Shown here one piece after another: positions 1 through 8,373 of a DNA stretch of 64,000 nt; the stretch's first letter is position 1; the number at the start of each line of letters is the position of its first letter. The DNA comes from Chloroflexota bacterium (GTDB lineage Bacteria > Chloroflexota > Dehalococcoidia > Tepidiformales > Tepidiformaceae): NCBI GenBank assembly GCA_026710655.1, contig JAPOQN010000028.1, positions 1 to 64,000 of the forward strand. The letters run 5' to 3'. The position numbers and the translations under genes are program-made. Below the pieces are notes generated by a model. It did not search any database, had not been told where the DNA came from, and worked only from the letters and a program-made list of their open reading frames with translations.

Positions 1-78
1 GAGGTCGAGGTGGCGTTCGAGGACAAGGGCGAGGGCGACGAGGCGTACACGCTCGTGCAGTGGCGGGTCGTCGAGTAG
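1..78 (+). CDS. 3' end of an unidentified gene (partial)
   Basis: An open frame enters from the left edge and ends with TAG at 76-78. Only the last 25 residues are visible. They are acidic and end in a beta-strand-like stretch (LVQWRVVE). This is too little to assign a family. Codon choice (GTC, GAG, GGC, CTC) matches the GC-rich genes of the window, so I treat it as a real gene end. Confidence 0.45.
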   Translation, partial: EVEVAFEDKGEGDEAYTLVQWRVVE

Positions 79-121
79 CGCCTACGGCCCGCAATGCATC
101 GTGGAGCCGGTGGGCGCTACC

Positions 122-1336
122 TCAGAAGGGGGGCGTCTCCCGACCGGACGGGCCTACAGACAGGGTCGATTCGGGTATCAGGGGAGGGGGTCCAGCTGCG
201 AGGGTGTCGAGGACGCTCAGCTCATACGCTGTTCCCGACTCCGAGGTGAGCAACCCGAGCGAGGCAAGTTGGGACGCGCTGCGCCACCCCGTGAACCAGG
301 AGGCAAGTGAGCGAATGTCGACTTGCCACGTGCCGGGTCCGCCCGGCACCAGGGTTCCCTGTCCGTCGACGACCTGGAGCTCGAAGCTACCGTCGTTGTG
401 AGACAGCGTGGAGTCGCTGACGCGAAGAGCGACCGTTGCGGTGATGGGGGGCCAGCCCCGTAGCTCGATGGCCTTTGCAAGGTCCACGAAGCGCAGCATC
501 CAGGGGATACTCTCCGTGGCCTTCCAGCGCTGCCCATGGTCGGTTAGCGCTTCAAGCACCCACGGTGGCTGAAAGGCGGTCACGGTGCCGGTGACCGTGC
601 CGAAGCGAGTGATCGCGGTCCCGAGAGCGCGAAGGACCGCCCCGTCCTGGGCCCCGAGATCGTCGATCCTCAGATCCATGAAGCTGTCTGCGGAAGGCTG
701 AGCCCCCATCACGACGTACCCGATGCCTTCAGCGACTTGCACCTTTACCAGGAAGACGCGCACGTCGGCATGCATCGTCCTTCCCCGGCGCCGTTCCCAC
801 CAGTGCTCTCCGCGCGCCACGGAACCCGATGAGAGTCGGGCCAGCGCATCGTAGGCCGGCGCCAGAGACTGGAGGTCAGCCGCTGCGAACGACTCGACGT
901 CGGCCTCAATCTTCGGCTTGGCGAGGTCGGTGATAGGGATGCGGCGCCTTACGTAGTCGCCGGCCATCTCGTAGCCGACCGATCGGTACAGCGAGGCGGT
1001 CGTCGGAAAAAGCGTGGAGATCGCCGCGCCACGCTCGTGCATGAGTCTCAGGGCCTCAACCATCAAGGGTTTCGAGATCCCCTCGCCGCGATGATGGGGT
1101 GCGACACCAACGGCACTCACCGCTACGCCATCAACCGGGCAGCCCCCAAACCACTGGCCCCCGGGAATCAGCGTCGCGGTAGCGACGAGTTCGCTCCCTT
1201 CGTAGCCAGCTAGTACCTGGTCCGGGGGCACGGCACGCTCGGGGTCGAACGCCCGCGCGCTCCCGAAGGACGTACCGACCAGATGGTGATTCGCCTCAAG
1301 ATCCCCCTCACGCAGCGGGCCAAGGGACAGGCTCAT
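122..1336 (-). CDS. Eis-like GNAT N-acetyltransferase
   Basis: A 404-residue protein laid out like the Eis family: an N-terminal GNAT domain, a second GNAT-like fold, and a C-terminal sterol-carrier-like region. The acetyl-CoA loop is visible as VAPHHRGEG (about residues 77-85), followed by an SLYRSVGYEMAGDYVRR segment typical of Eis proteins. Family members acetylate amines such as aminoglycosides or lysine side chains; the substrate here is unknown. I chose ATG at 1336 because GGAGGA lies 7 nt upstream; a GTG at 1351 in the same frame overlaps that ribosome site. It stands alone on the minus strand beside the transporter genes. Confidence 0.85.
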   Translation of the reverse strand: MSLSLGPLREGDLEANHHLVGTSFGSARAFDPERAVPPDQVLAGYEGSELVATATLIPGGQWFGGCPVDGVAVSAVGVAPHHRGEGISKPLMVEALRLMHERGAAISTLFPTTASLYRSVGYEMAGDYVRRRIPITDLAKPKIEADVESFAAADLQSLAPAYDALARLSSGSVARGEHWWERRRGRTMHADVRVFLVKVQVAEGIGYVVMGAQPSADSFMDLRIDDLGAQDGAVLRALGTAITRFGTVTGTVTAFQPPWVLEALTDHGQRWKATESIPWMLRFVDLAKAIELRGWPPITATVALRVSDSTLSHNDGSFELQVVDGQGTLVPGGPGTWQVDIRSLASWFTGWRSASQLASLGLLTSESGTAYELSVLDTLAAGPPPLIPESTLSVGPSGRETPPF

Positions 1337-1514
1337 CAAGGAATCCTCCACGGGCTGGCTGTGCGTTTCAATGCTGAACTACTCCCTCAGACTGATAGGA
1401 CTGGCCGGGTTCGTGGCGGCATGCCCCCCCTCCTGGACCAGGTGCGTTGAGGATGGCCTGGCGTCAGCAGCGTGCCCTTGTTCAGATGGTCAGGTGGCAT
1501 CGACTGGCACCCTG

Positions 1515-2423
1515 CTAGGCGGACCGCAATCGCGGGTCCAGCTCGTCCCGAAGCGCATCGCCAAACATATTCGTGGCGAACACAACAAGGGTGAGGGAGA
1601 AAGCCGGGGCGGCGAGCAGCCACGGGGCGGCGAGCATGTAAATCCTTCCGTCCACACTCAGCATCCCTCCCCAGGATGGAGTGGGAGGCGGCACGCCAAA
1701 CCCCAGGAAGCTCAGCGCCGCCTCGGCAACGATCAGGCCGCCGATGGTCGTCGAGACGAGGACGATGATCAGCGCGAAGATGTTCGGGAGAACGTGGAAG
1801 GTCAGGATCCGCGCGTCGCTGGCGCCGAAGGACCGCGCCGCCTCGACGAAGTCCTCGCCCTTGATGTCGATGACCGAGCCACGCACGATGCGGGACAGGC
1901 TAAGCCCCGTTCGAAGGCCGAGCGCCAGGATGACGTATTCCGTACGAGGACCGAGAACGAGCAGGACGCCCAGGAGGAAGATCAGCGGCGGGATCGCGTG
2001 CGCCAAATCGACAAATCGCTGCACGAAGTAATCGAGCTTCGCGCCCATGTAGCCGCTGACCGCGCCGAGCAACGTGGCGGCGAGCACTCCCAGCAGGGTC
2101 GCGCCAATTCCGACATAGAGCGATGTCCGGGCCCCGTATACGACGCGGCTGAAGACATCCCTCCCGAAGTGGTCGGTGCCGAAGAGGTGGGTGCCATCCG
2201 GCCCTTCCAGGTTCGGACCTACGTTGTTTCGAATCGGGTCGTAGGGGACGATCACGTCCGCCAGCGTTGCGGATAGCACCAGCACCACCAGGACCACCGC
2301 TGAGAAGGCTCCAAGCGGCTGACGGCGGCTGAATCGCGCGATTCTCGATGGCAAGCCGGCCCAGACCGTTCGCGTCTCTGGGGCCAAGGCCGCGGGTCGC
2401 CTTGAGGACGGTGCCGTCGTCAT
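1515..2423 (-). CDS. Oligopeptide/dipeptide ABC transporter permease (DppC type)
   Basis: Inner-membrane permease of about 302 residues. It has a cytoplasmic N-terminus, a first membrane helix (AFSAVVLVVLVLSATLADV), the periplasmic HLFGTDHFGRDVFSR motif that marks DppC/OppC proteins, and the EAA loop (EAARSFGASDARI). The start ATG at 2423 overlaps the stop of the preceding permease gene as ATGA, so the two subunits are translationally coupled. The partner solute-binding protein is probably the divergent gene at 3954. No DppD/DppF ATPase gene is present, so the ATPase must be encoded elsewhere. Confidence 0.9.
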   Translation of the reverse strand: MTTAPSSRRPAALAPETRTVWAGLPSRIARFSRRQPLGAFSAVVLVVLVLSATLADVIVPYDPIRNNVGPNLEGPDGTHLFGTDHFGRDVFSRVVYGARTSLYVGIGATLLGVLAATLLGAVSGYMGAKLDYFVQRFVDLAHAIPPLIFLLGVLLVLGPRTEYVILALGLRTGLSLSRIVRGSVIDIKGEDFVEAARSFGASDARILTFHVLPNIFALIIVLVSTTIGGLIVAEAALSFLGFGVPPPTPSWGGMLSVDGRIYMLAAPWLLAAPAFSLTLVVFATNMFGDALRDELDPRLRSA

Positions 2424-3391
2424 GCACCTAGCCTCACCCGCGGATTCAGCCACCCGTACGATATGTCAACGAGCAGATTCGCGAATATCACGAACATGCC
2501 CGTCACGACCGCGATCCCCTGGATCACCGGATAGTCACGCTCGCTGATCGCGGTCAGCAGCATGCGGCCCATACCGGGAAGCCCAAAGATTGCTTCAATC
2601 AGAACCGCACCGGAGATCAAGGTCGCTACCTCGAGCCCCAGCGTGGAAACCACTGGGATGAGCGCGTTTGGCAACGCGTGCCGGAGCACGGCCGTGCGCT
2701 CCGGCAGGCCCTTCGCGCGCGCCGTCCGGACGTAGTCCTGGCCGAGCACTTCGAGCAGCTGGGTGCGGGTCAGACGCATAACGACTGCGCTCAGGGCAAG
2801 GCCCAGGACAAGGGCGGGTATGAGGAACTGTGAGACGTACGTCCACAGGTTCGAGCCGTCGAACGAGGTGTACGTGACCGGCGGCGACCACTTCCACCAG
2901 ATGGTGGGCAGCACGATGACAAATGTGGCGAGCGCGAAGTTCGGAATGCTGAGGCCAAGGATGGAGAGGCTCCGCATGACGTAGTCCCCCGCGGTTCCCC
3001 GGGTGACGGCGGAGAGGAGACCAATAATCATCCCGGCCACAGAGGCCCAGGCCAGCGCCAGGACCCCCAGCATTAGGGTCGGCAGCAGAGTGCGCTCGAT
3101 CATTTTCGTCACCGGTTCCCCTCTCAGGACCGATCGACCGAAATCGAGCTGCGCCGCATTCCACGTATACTCGATGTACTGCAGAGGCAGGGGCTCATCG
3201 AGTCCGAGCCGCCGTTCGAGCGCTTCCCGCGCCTCCCCGCTGATACCGGTAGTTCCGGCTACGGCCGCCTGGGCCTCGAGCGCATCGATGGCGCTGCCGG
3301 GCAGCAAGCGTACAAGCACAACGACGGTGAACAACAGCAGCAGCGTCGTGGGGACTATGCCGGCGAGGCGGGCGATGATGTACTTCGTCAT
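2420..3391 (-). CDS. Oligopeptide/dipeptide ABC transporter permease (DppB type)
   Basis: Permease of about 323 residues with the DppB/OppB layout: first helix after MTKYIIARLAG, a large periplasmic loop containing RLGLDEPLPLQYIEY, five further helices, and an EAA loop (ARAKGLPERTAVLRHALPN). It forms the heterodimeric membrane channel with the downstream DppC-type protein through a 4-bp overlap. I chose ATG at 3391; an upstream in-frame start at 3415 would add eight residues with no membrane or family signature. Upstream lies a decayed transposase fragment that now separates the permeases from the solute-binding protein gene. Confidence 0.9.
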   Translation of the reverse strand: MTKYIIARLAGIVPTTLLLLFTVVVLVRLLPGSAIDALEAQAAVAGTTGISGEAREALERRLGLDEPLPLQYIEYTWNAAQLDFGRSVLRGEPVTKMIERTLLPTLMLGVLALAWASVAGMIIGLLSAVTRGTAGDYVMRSLSILGLSIPNFALATFVIVLPTIWWKWSPPVTYTSFDGSNLWTYVSQFLIPALVLGLALSAVVMRLTRTQLLEVLGQDYVRTARAKGLPERTAVLRHALPNALIPVVSTLGLEVATLISGAVLIEAIFGLPGMGRMLLTAISERDYPVIQGIAVVTGMFVIFANLLVDISYGWLNPRVRLGA

Positions 3392-3529
3392 GCCGCCCCC
3401 ACAGACAGCGTCCAACCCTTGATGGATGAGCCGTGCGCGTCGGGTCGACCAGACGGCTCATCCCACATTAGGTTCGCTGTGATTCGTTGGCAGCATACAG
3501 TCTGCCGTTGGTGGGGGACGCTCGTGTAC

Positions 3530-3912
3530 TCACACGGAAGACTCCTTGATGGCATTGCGTGCCCTCTGCGCTGGACCGACTCTCGCGAGGATCCTCTCGA
3601 TCGGGGGCGCCCCCGTATGCCATCCACGTGGAGGGATGCGGGTGGGCGTTGAGCACAGCCAGGTAGGCTTCGATCGCGCCTTGCAGCGCTCTGACGTGCT
3701 TGCAGACGCCCCCGCCGGATGGCCCTGTCTGTGCTCTCCGCGAAGAGCCGCTCGACGAGGTTGAGCCCCGACGCTGAGGTCGGCGTGGAAGTGTAGAGGG
3801 ACATCTGCCGGTCGAGTTCCCACCCTTGATCTCCGTGGCGATCGCCGTGGCAATCGAGGGCCTTGACCGTGGGTCTACAATGACGGTTAGCGATTGCTGG
3901 AAATCTGGATTC
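3530..3912 (-). pseudogene. Decayed IS630-family transposase, C-terminal fragment
   Basis: Read on the minus strand, this stretch gives the end of an IS630/Tc1-type DDE transposase spread over three frames. About 3840-3700 reads LYTSTPTSASGLNLVERLFAE then AIRRG, matching the conserved FTPTSASWLNLVERWFAE...RRG block. After a shift it reads VRALQGAIEAYLAVLNAHPHP (about 3700-3615). After a second shift it reads PIERILARVGPAQRARNAI up to a TGA at 3530. The N-terminal two thirds of the transposase are missing and no terminal repeats were seen. It is an inactive remnant lying between two halves of a transporter locus. Confidence 0.75.
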
Positions 3913-3953
3913 GAAATACCGGCAGCCGAGGGTCTTGAGAGGGGAACATTGGG

Positions 3954-5750
3954 ATGAGGGACGAACACTCGTATTGGAGCCGGCGCTACCCGGGGACACG
4001 CTTGGGGCGACGCGCCTTTCTTGGCAGTTCCGTGGGGCTGGGCGTAGGGGCGGCCGCTCTTGGCGTTGTGGGGTGCGGCGACGACGACGACGACGTAGAG
4101 GAGCCCGCAGCCGCGGCAACCGCAGCGGCTACGGAAGCCCCAACGGAGGCGCCGACGGAAGCGCCCGCAGCGGATGCTCCCCAGCAGGGTGGCTCGTACA
4201 TCTGGGAGGGCGACGGCATCAGGTTTGTCCCCGCCGTGGTCGATCCTCACGTTGCCGGTTCGGGTGGTGTCAGGCTGTGGCTCTTCGCCGGCAATATCGC
4301 CGTGCGGCGAAACTTCGATGGGAGCGAGCTCGTACCGGAGCTCTTCAACGCCTGGGAGACTGTCGACGGCCTCGAGCACATCGTGACAATCAGGCCGGGC
4401 GTGAAGACCCACGACGGGCCGCTGACCGGCGGCCGGTTGTTCAACACCGAGGACGTCGCCGTGAACCTCGAGCGCATAGCCGGCCTGCTGGCTCCCGACG
4501 GTGACGCCAGCGCCTACTGGATGGCGAACCTCCTGCAGGGACTGGTTTCCGCGGAAGCCGTCGATGACAGCAAGGTCACGGTGACGTTCTCCAGTCCGTT
4601 GGCCTTCCCGTGGGGCCTCACGCTTCCCTACGCATCCCTGATGCCGGTGGAGAATTTCGAGTCTGGCGGTCTCCAGAATGCGGCCCCGGAGACGATATCG
4701 GGCACCGGACCGTGGGCGCTCTCCGAGTACAAGACGGACGAGAGCTTCACCGCCGATCGACACCCCGATTACTGGGACGGCGCACCGTACATGGACAACG
4801 TGATCTGGAAGCCGACTGGGGACCGCGTCAGCCAGTCGGCTTCGTTCATTGCAGGAAACGGGACGTTCTTCAACAATCCGTCGAAGGTGGAGCGCGAGAC
4901 CATCATTGATGCGCGCGAAGGCTCTCAGCTGTTCCACTGGGCCGGTTCCACGTGCGCCTACACGATCTTCAACACGCGGAGCGGAGCCACGTTCGAGGAT
5001 CCGCGCCTGCGGCGCGCCATGCACCTGGCGACGAACTATGTGGCGAACCAGGAGGCCTTCTGGGGCAAAGGCTTCTTCCACCTGGGCGGCGTCCTGAACA
5101 ATGCCCACGCCGAAGGGATCCCGCAGGAGGAGCTCCTGACAATGCCGGGGTGGCGGGTGGACAAGACTGAAGACTTGCAGACCGCGAACGAACTGATCGC
5201 GGCCGCCGGCTTCCCCCAGGGTGAGGGCCTGTCCTTCGAGTTCATGGGGAATACGATCTGGGAGGCCTACGGCTACAACTTCTCCATTCGGCAGATGGAC
5301 GATTGGCGAAGCGCTTTCCCGGAGATCGATGTCGAAGGGCGCCTCTCCGCGGATGCCACCGCCCATATTGAGGCGCTGACCAACGGTGGCTTCGACATCT
5401 CCCACCTTCCCATCGGGTCTTCGTCGCCGGCGTCCTCGGACCTCGGCCAGTACACCACGGGCGCCGGCAACAACTTCTCGGGCTACTCCAACCCGGAGCT
5501 TGATGCGTTGGTCGCAAGTGCCAACGCCAAATTCATTCCGGCGGAGGCAAGCGAGGACGTCTTGGCGGCGCAGCGCATCCTGTTGGAGGACATGCCCCAG
5601 CTCATCGACCACCGCCTGCACCAGGCGGGCATTTATGCGCCCGACGTGCGAGGCTTCCCCATCATCCCGGGCGCCACCGAGCCCCTGGCAGGCAACTTCG
5701 AGAACTGGGACACGATCGCCCGTCACGCTGCCGACTTGTGGTTGGCCTAG
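3954..5750 (+). CDS. ABC transporter solute-binding lipoprotein (SBP family 5)
   Basis: A 598-residue extracytoplasmic receptor for peptides or similar solutes. The N-terminus carries a Tat motif (GRRAFLG, residues 18-24), a hydrophobic stretch, and a lipobox (GVVGC, Cys41). An Asp-rich patch and TEAP repeats follow as a linker (about 42-75). The rest reads as a family 5 binding protein (VPELFNAWETVDGLEHIVTI, then FTADRHPDYWDGAPYMDNVIW). A GAGAGGGG ribosome site precedes ATG 3954. It is divergent from the DppBC-type permeases and presumably feeds them. Tat export of a lipoprotein suggests folding before export. Confidence 0.9.
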   Translation: MRDEHSYWSRRYPGTRLGRRAFLGSSVGLGVGAAALGVVGCGDDDDDVEEPAAAATAAATEAPTEAPTEAPAADAPQQGGSYIWEGDGIRFVPAVVDPHVAGSGGVRLWLFAGNIAVRRNFDGSELVPELFNAWETVDGLEHIVTIRPGVKTHDGPLTGGRLFNTEDVAVNLERIAGLLAPDGDASAYWMANLLQGLVSAEAVDDSKVTVTFSSPLAFPWGLTLPYASLMPVENFESGGLQNAAPETISGTGPWALSEYKTDESFTADRHPDYWDGAPYMDNVIWKPTGDRVSQSASFIAGNGTFFNNPSKVERETIIDAREGSQLFHWAGSTCAYTIFNTRSGATFEDPRLRRAMHLATNYVANQEAFWGKGFFHLGGVLNNAHAEGIPQEELLTMPGWRVDKTEDLQTANELIAAAGFPQGEGLSFEFMGNTIWEAYGYNFSIRQMDDWRSAFPEIDVEGRLSADATAHIEALTNGGFDISHLPIGSSSPASSDLGQYTTGAGNNFSGYSNPELDALVASANAKFIPAEASEDVLAAQRILLEDMPQLIDHRLHQAGIYAPDVRGFPIIPGATEPLAGNFENWDTIARHAADLWLA

Positions 5751-5835
5751 CGGGGCCGATGCCATCGAGGGAAGGTAAGTACCCGTATTCGTCGATTTGC
5801 CGCCCGGCTCCGGTCGCTGCGCTGGCCCGTTACCG

Positions 5836-7095
5836 GTGACCCGCAGACCCGGTGCTGCGGCGGGCGGCGCACTCTCCCATTTCCGTATCTGCGACTTCAC
5901 CGGGCAGCTGGCCGGTGCCGGGGCAACCCGGTTCCTTGCAGCCTTCGGGGCGCAGGTCATCCGTATCGAGGATCCGGTACCCGAGGGGCGCTGGGACATC
6001 CTTCGCGGCAACCCGCCGTACGTCGACGAGCGCCGCGGCATCGAACTCGGCGGCGCCTTCAACAACCACAACGTCGAGAAGCTGGGCATCACGCTCAACC
6101 TGCGCACCGAACGCGCCCGTGAGCTGCTCCGGCAACTCATCGGCGTCTCCGATGTCGTGTCCGAGAACTTCTCGGCGGGCGTCCTCGACCGCTGGGGCTT
6201 CGACTACGAGGCGCTCAAGGCGATCCGCCCCGACATCATCTACGTGTCGAACTGCGGCTTCGGCCACTCAGGCCCCTATCGGGACTACAAGACCTGGGGG
6301 CCGATCGTGCAGGCGGTCTCCGGCCTCACCTTTGGTTCGGCGTTGCCCGACGAGCCGCCGGCAGGCTGGGGCTACAGTTACATGGACCACACCGGCGGCT
6401 ATTTCATGGCCATCGCCATCCTCATGGCCTTGCACCACCGGAACGTCACCGGCGAAGGTCAGTGGGTCGACCTGGCCTGCACCGAAGCGGCCTGCACCCT
6501 CAACGGCCCGGCCCTGCTCGACGCCACCGTGAACGGCCGGCCGTTGCGCCGCGAGGGGATGCCCCACGCCAATCGCAGCCAGTTCCCGCCGATGGCGCCG
6601 CACAACATCTACGCGGCCAGGGGCGAAGACAACTGGATCGCGGTCGCCTGCCGCTCCGACGAGGAGTGGCGAGCCCTGCGGGAACTCGTCGGTGAGCGCT
6701 GGACACAAGACCCGCGTTGGGACGGCCTCTCGGGCCGGCTCGAGTTCGAGGACGAACTCGACCGCAACATGGAGCTCTGGACTCGCGGGCACGAGCGCTT
6801 CGAACTCGCCGCGCGAATCCGCGATGCCGGGCTCCCGGCGACCGCCGTCCAGCGTCCCGAGGAGCGCATCGACAAAGACCGGAACACCGAGGGCTGGGGC
6901 CTCTGGCCCAGCGTGAAACACACCGTGATAGGAGACGCTCGGGTCGATGGCCTGCCTGTGCATCTGTCGGAGACGGACTGGCGCCTCGAGCGTGGCGCAC
7001 CCTGCCTCGGCGAGCACAACGACTACGTCTATGGCGAGGTCCTCGGCCTCGCGCCCGCCGAGATGGCGTCACTACGCGAGGAGGGCGTCATTTGA
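5836..7095 (+). CDS. CaiB/BaiF family CoA-transferase (first of a pair)
   Basis: Class III CoA-transferase of about 419 residues that moves CoA between carboxylic acids. The start region of the family is clear (DFTGQLAGAGATRFLAAFG then VIRIEDP), and the catalytic Asp is in GEGQWVDLACTEA. Substrate cannot be read from the sequence. The start is uncertain: GTG 5836 is used, TTG 5797 is also in frame. The stop overlaps the start of a second CoA-transferase as TTGA, so the two may form a heteromer or act in sequence. Confidence 0.88.
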   Translation: MTRRPGAAAGGALSHFRICDFTGQLAGAGATRFLAAFGAQVIRIEDPVPEGRWDILRGNPPYVDERRGIELGGAFNNHNVEKLGITLNLRTERARELLRQLIGVSDVVSENFSAGVLDRWGFDYEALKAIRPDIIYVSNCGFGHSGPYRDYKTWGPIVQAVSGLTFGSALPDEPPAGWGYSYMDHTGGYFMAIAILMALHHRNVTGEGQWVDLACTEAACTLNGPALLDATVNGRPLRREGMPHANRSQFPPMAPHNIYAARGEDNWIAVACRSDEEWRALRELVGERWTQDPRWDGLSGRLEFEDELDRNMELWTRGHERFELAARIRDAGLPATAVQRPEERIDKDRNTEGWGLWPSVKHTVIGDARVDGLPVHLSETDWRLERGAPCLGEHNDYVYGEVLGLAPAEMASLREEGVI

Positions 7096-8309
7096 GCGGC
7101 CCTCTGGCGGACCTGTGCGTGGTCGAGTTGTGCAGCGAGCGCGGCGCCTGGGCCGGCAAGCTATTGGCCGACATGCGCGCCGACGTCGTGAAGGTCGAGC
7201 CGCCCGGGGGCGACATCACGCGCACCTATCCGCCGTTCCTCGATGACGAGCCCGGCCCGGAACGCAGCCTCTACTTCTGGCATTACAACACCAGCAAACG
7301 GGGCGTCACGCTCGACCTCGAGAGCGACGCCGGCCGCGATGCGTTTCGGCGGCTGGCTGCCCGCGCCGACATCCTTCTCGAGGACCGCGACCCCGGCGTC
7401 ATGGCCGCCCTTGGCCTCGACTTCCCCGACCTGCAGCCGTCGAACGAGCGGCTCATCTACGTCTCGATCACGCCCTTCGGCCGCAACGCGCCCCGCGCGA
7501 ACGAGCCGGCAAACGACCTCACCATCCTCGCCGGCGGGGGTCCCGGCTGGAACAACGGCTACGACGACCACTCCCTCCCGCCCGTGCGTGGCGGCGGCAA
7601 CCAGGGCTACCACACCGGTTGCCACTTCGCCGTCATGTCTGCGCTCGTTGCCCTCCTCCACCGCGACAACGGGGGCCGCGGCCAGCACGTTGATGTGAAC
7701 ATGCACGCCGCCGCCAACGTCACAACCGAGGCCGGCACCTACAACTGGCTCGTGGCTCGCGAGACCGTGCAGCGCCAGACCGGCCGCCACGCCGCCGAGA
7801 ACCCGACCATGCCCTCGCAAGTGCGCTCCGCCGACGGCCGCTACGTCAACACGGGTGTCGCGCCGCGCCGCCCGCACGACTTCAAGCTGATCCACCAGTG
7901 GCTGGAGGAACTCGATCTGCTGGAGCACTTCCACCCTGCCGCCCTGCTCCTGCTGGGCGCCGAATGCGAACGGATAGACCTCTCGAAGCTAGCCTTCGAC
8001 GAGGACTGGCGTGCGATCTACGGCGCCGGCCGGGAGGCCATGGCCTCCATCGCCTCGCATCTCACCGCTTATGACTTTTTCACTGGCGCCCAGAAGCGTG
8101 GGTTCCAGGTGGGCATCATCTACTCGCCGGAGGAGGCCATGGCCGACCCCCACTTCGTCGCCCGCGGCTTCCCCGTGGAGGTGGAACACCGCGAACACGG
8201 CCGCTCATTCACCTACCCCGGTGCGCCCTACAAGTTCGAGAAGTCGCCGTGGTCGGTTCATCGCGCTCCTCTGCTCGGCGAGCACAACGATGAGTGGTTG
8301 CCGAAGTAG
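7092..8309 (+). CDS. CaiB/BaiF family CoA-transferase (second of a pair)
   Basis: A 405-residue class III CoA-transferase. It begins LSGPLADLCVVELCSERGAW, has the CoA-binding region VVKVEPPGGDITR, and keeps the catalytic Asp in GRGQHVDVNMHAA. It starts at TTG 7092 inside the stop codon of the first transferase (TTGA), which points to translational coupling. Its sequence differs clearly from the first copy, so this is an old duplication or a two-subunit enzyme rather than a recent repeat. It probably activates a carboxylic acid taken up or formed by the catabolic enzymes of the region. Confidence 0.88.
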   Translation: MSGPLADLCVVELCSERGAWAGKLLADMRADVVKVEPPGGDITRTYPPFLDDEPGPERSLYFWHYNTSKRGVTLDLESDAGRDAFRRLAARADILLEDRDPGVMAALGLDFPDLQPSNERLIYVSITPFGRNAPRANEPANDLTILAGGGPGWNNGYDDHSLPPVRGGGNQGYHTGCHFAVMSALVALLHRDNGGRGQHVDVNMHAAANVTTEAGTYNWLVARETVQRQTGRHAAENPTMPSQVRSADGRYVNTGVAPRRPHDFKLIHQWLEELDLLEHFHPAALLLLGAECERIDLSKLAFDEDWRAIYGAGREAMASIASHLTAYDFFTGAQKRGFQVGIIYSPEEAMADPHFVARGFPVEVEHREHGRSFTYPGAPYKFEKSPWSVHRAPLLGEHNDEWLPK

Positions 8310-8373
8310 GGCGTTGGCGTTGCTGTGGGCACGGCTGCGCTCGTGGAGGCCTCCGCCTCGCCCTGATACGAGG

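Noticed and set aside
1371-2276. Plus-strand open frame with acidic and Arg/Gln-rich translation
   Set aside because: Antisense to the DppC-type permease; no family features.
3468-6140. Long open frame of about 890 codons on the minus strand
   Set aside because: It runs antisense to the well-supported solute-binding protein, is rich in Arg/Gly/Ser from GC skew, and has no recognisable domain apart from a short transposase segment that is treated separately.
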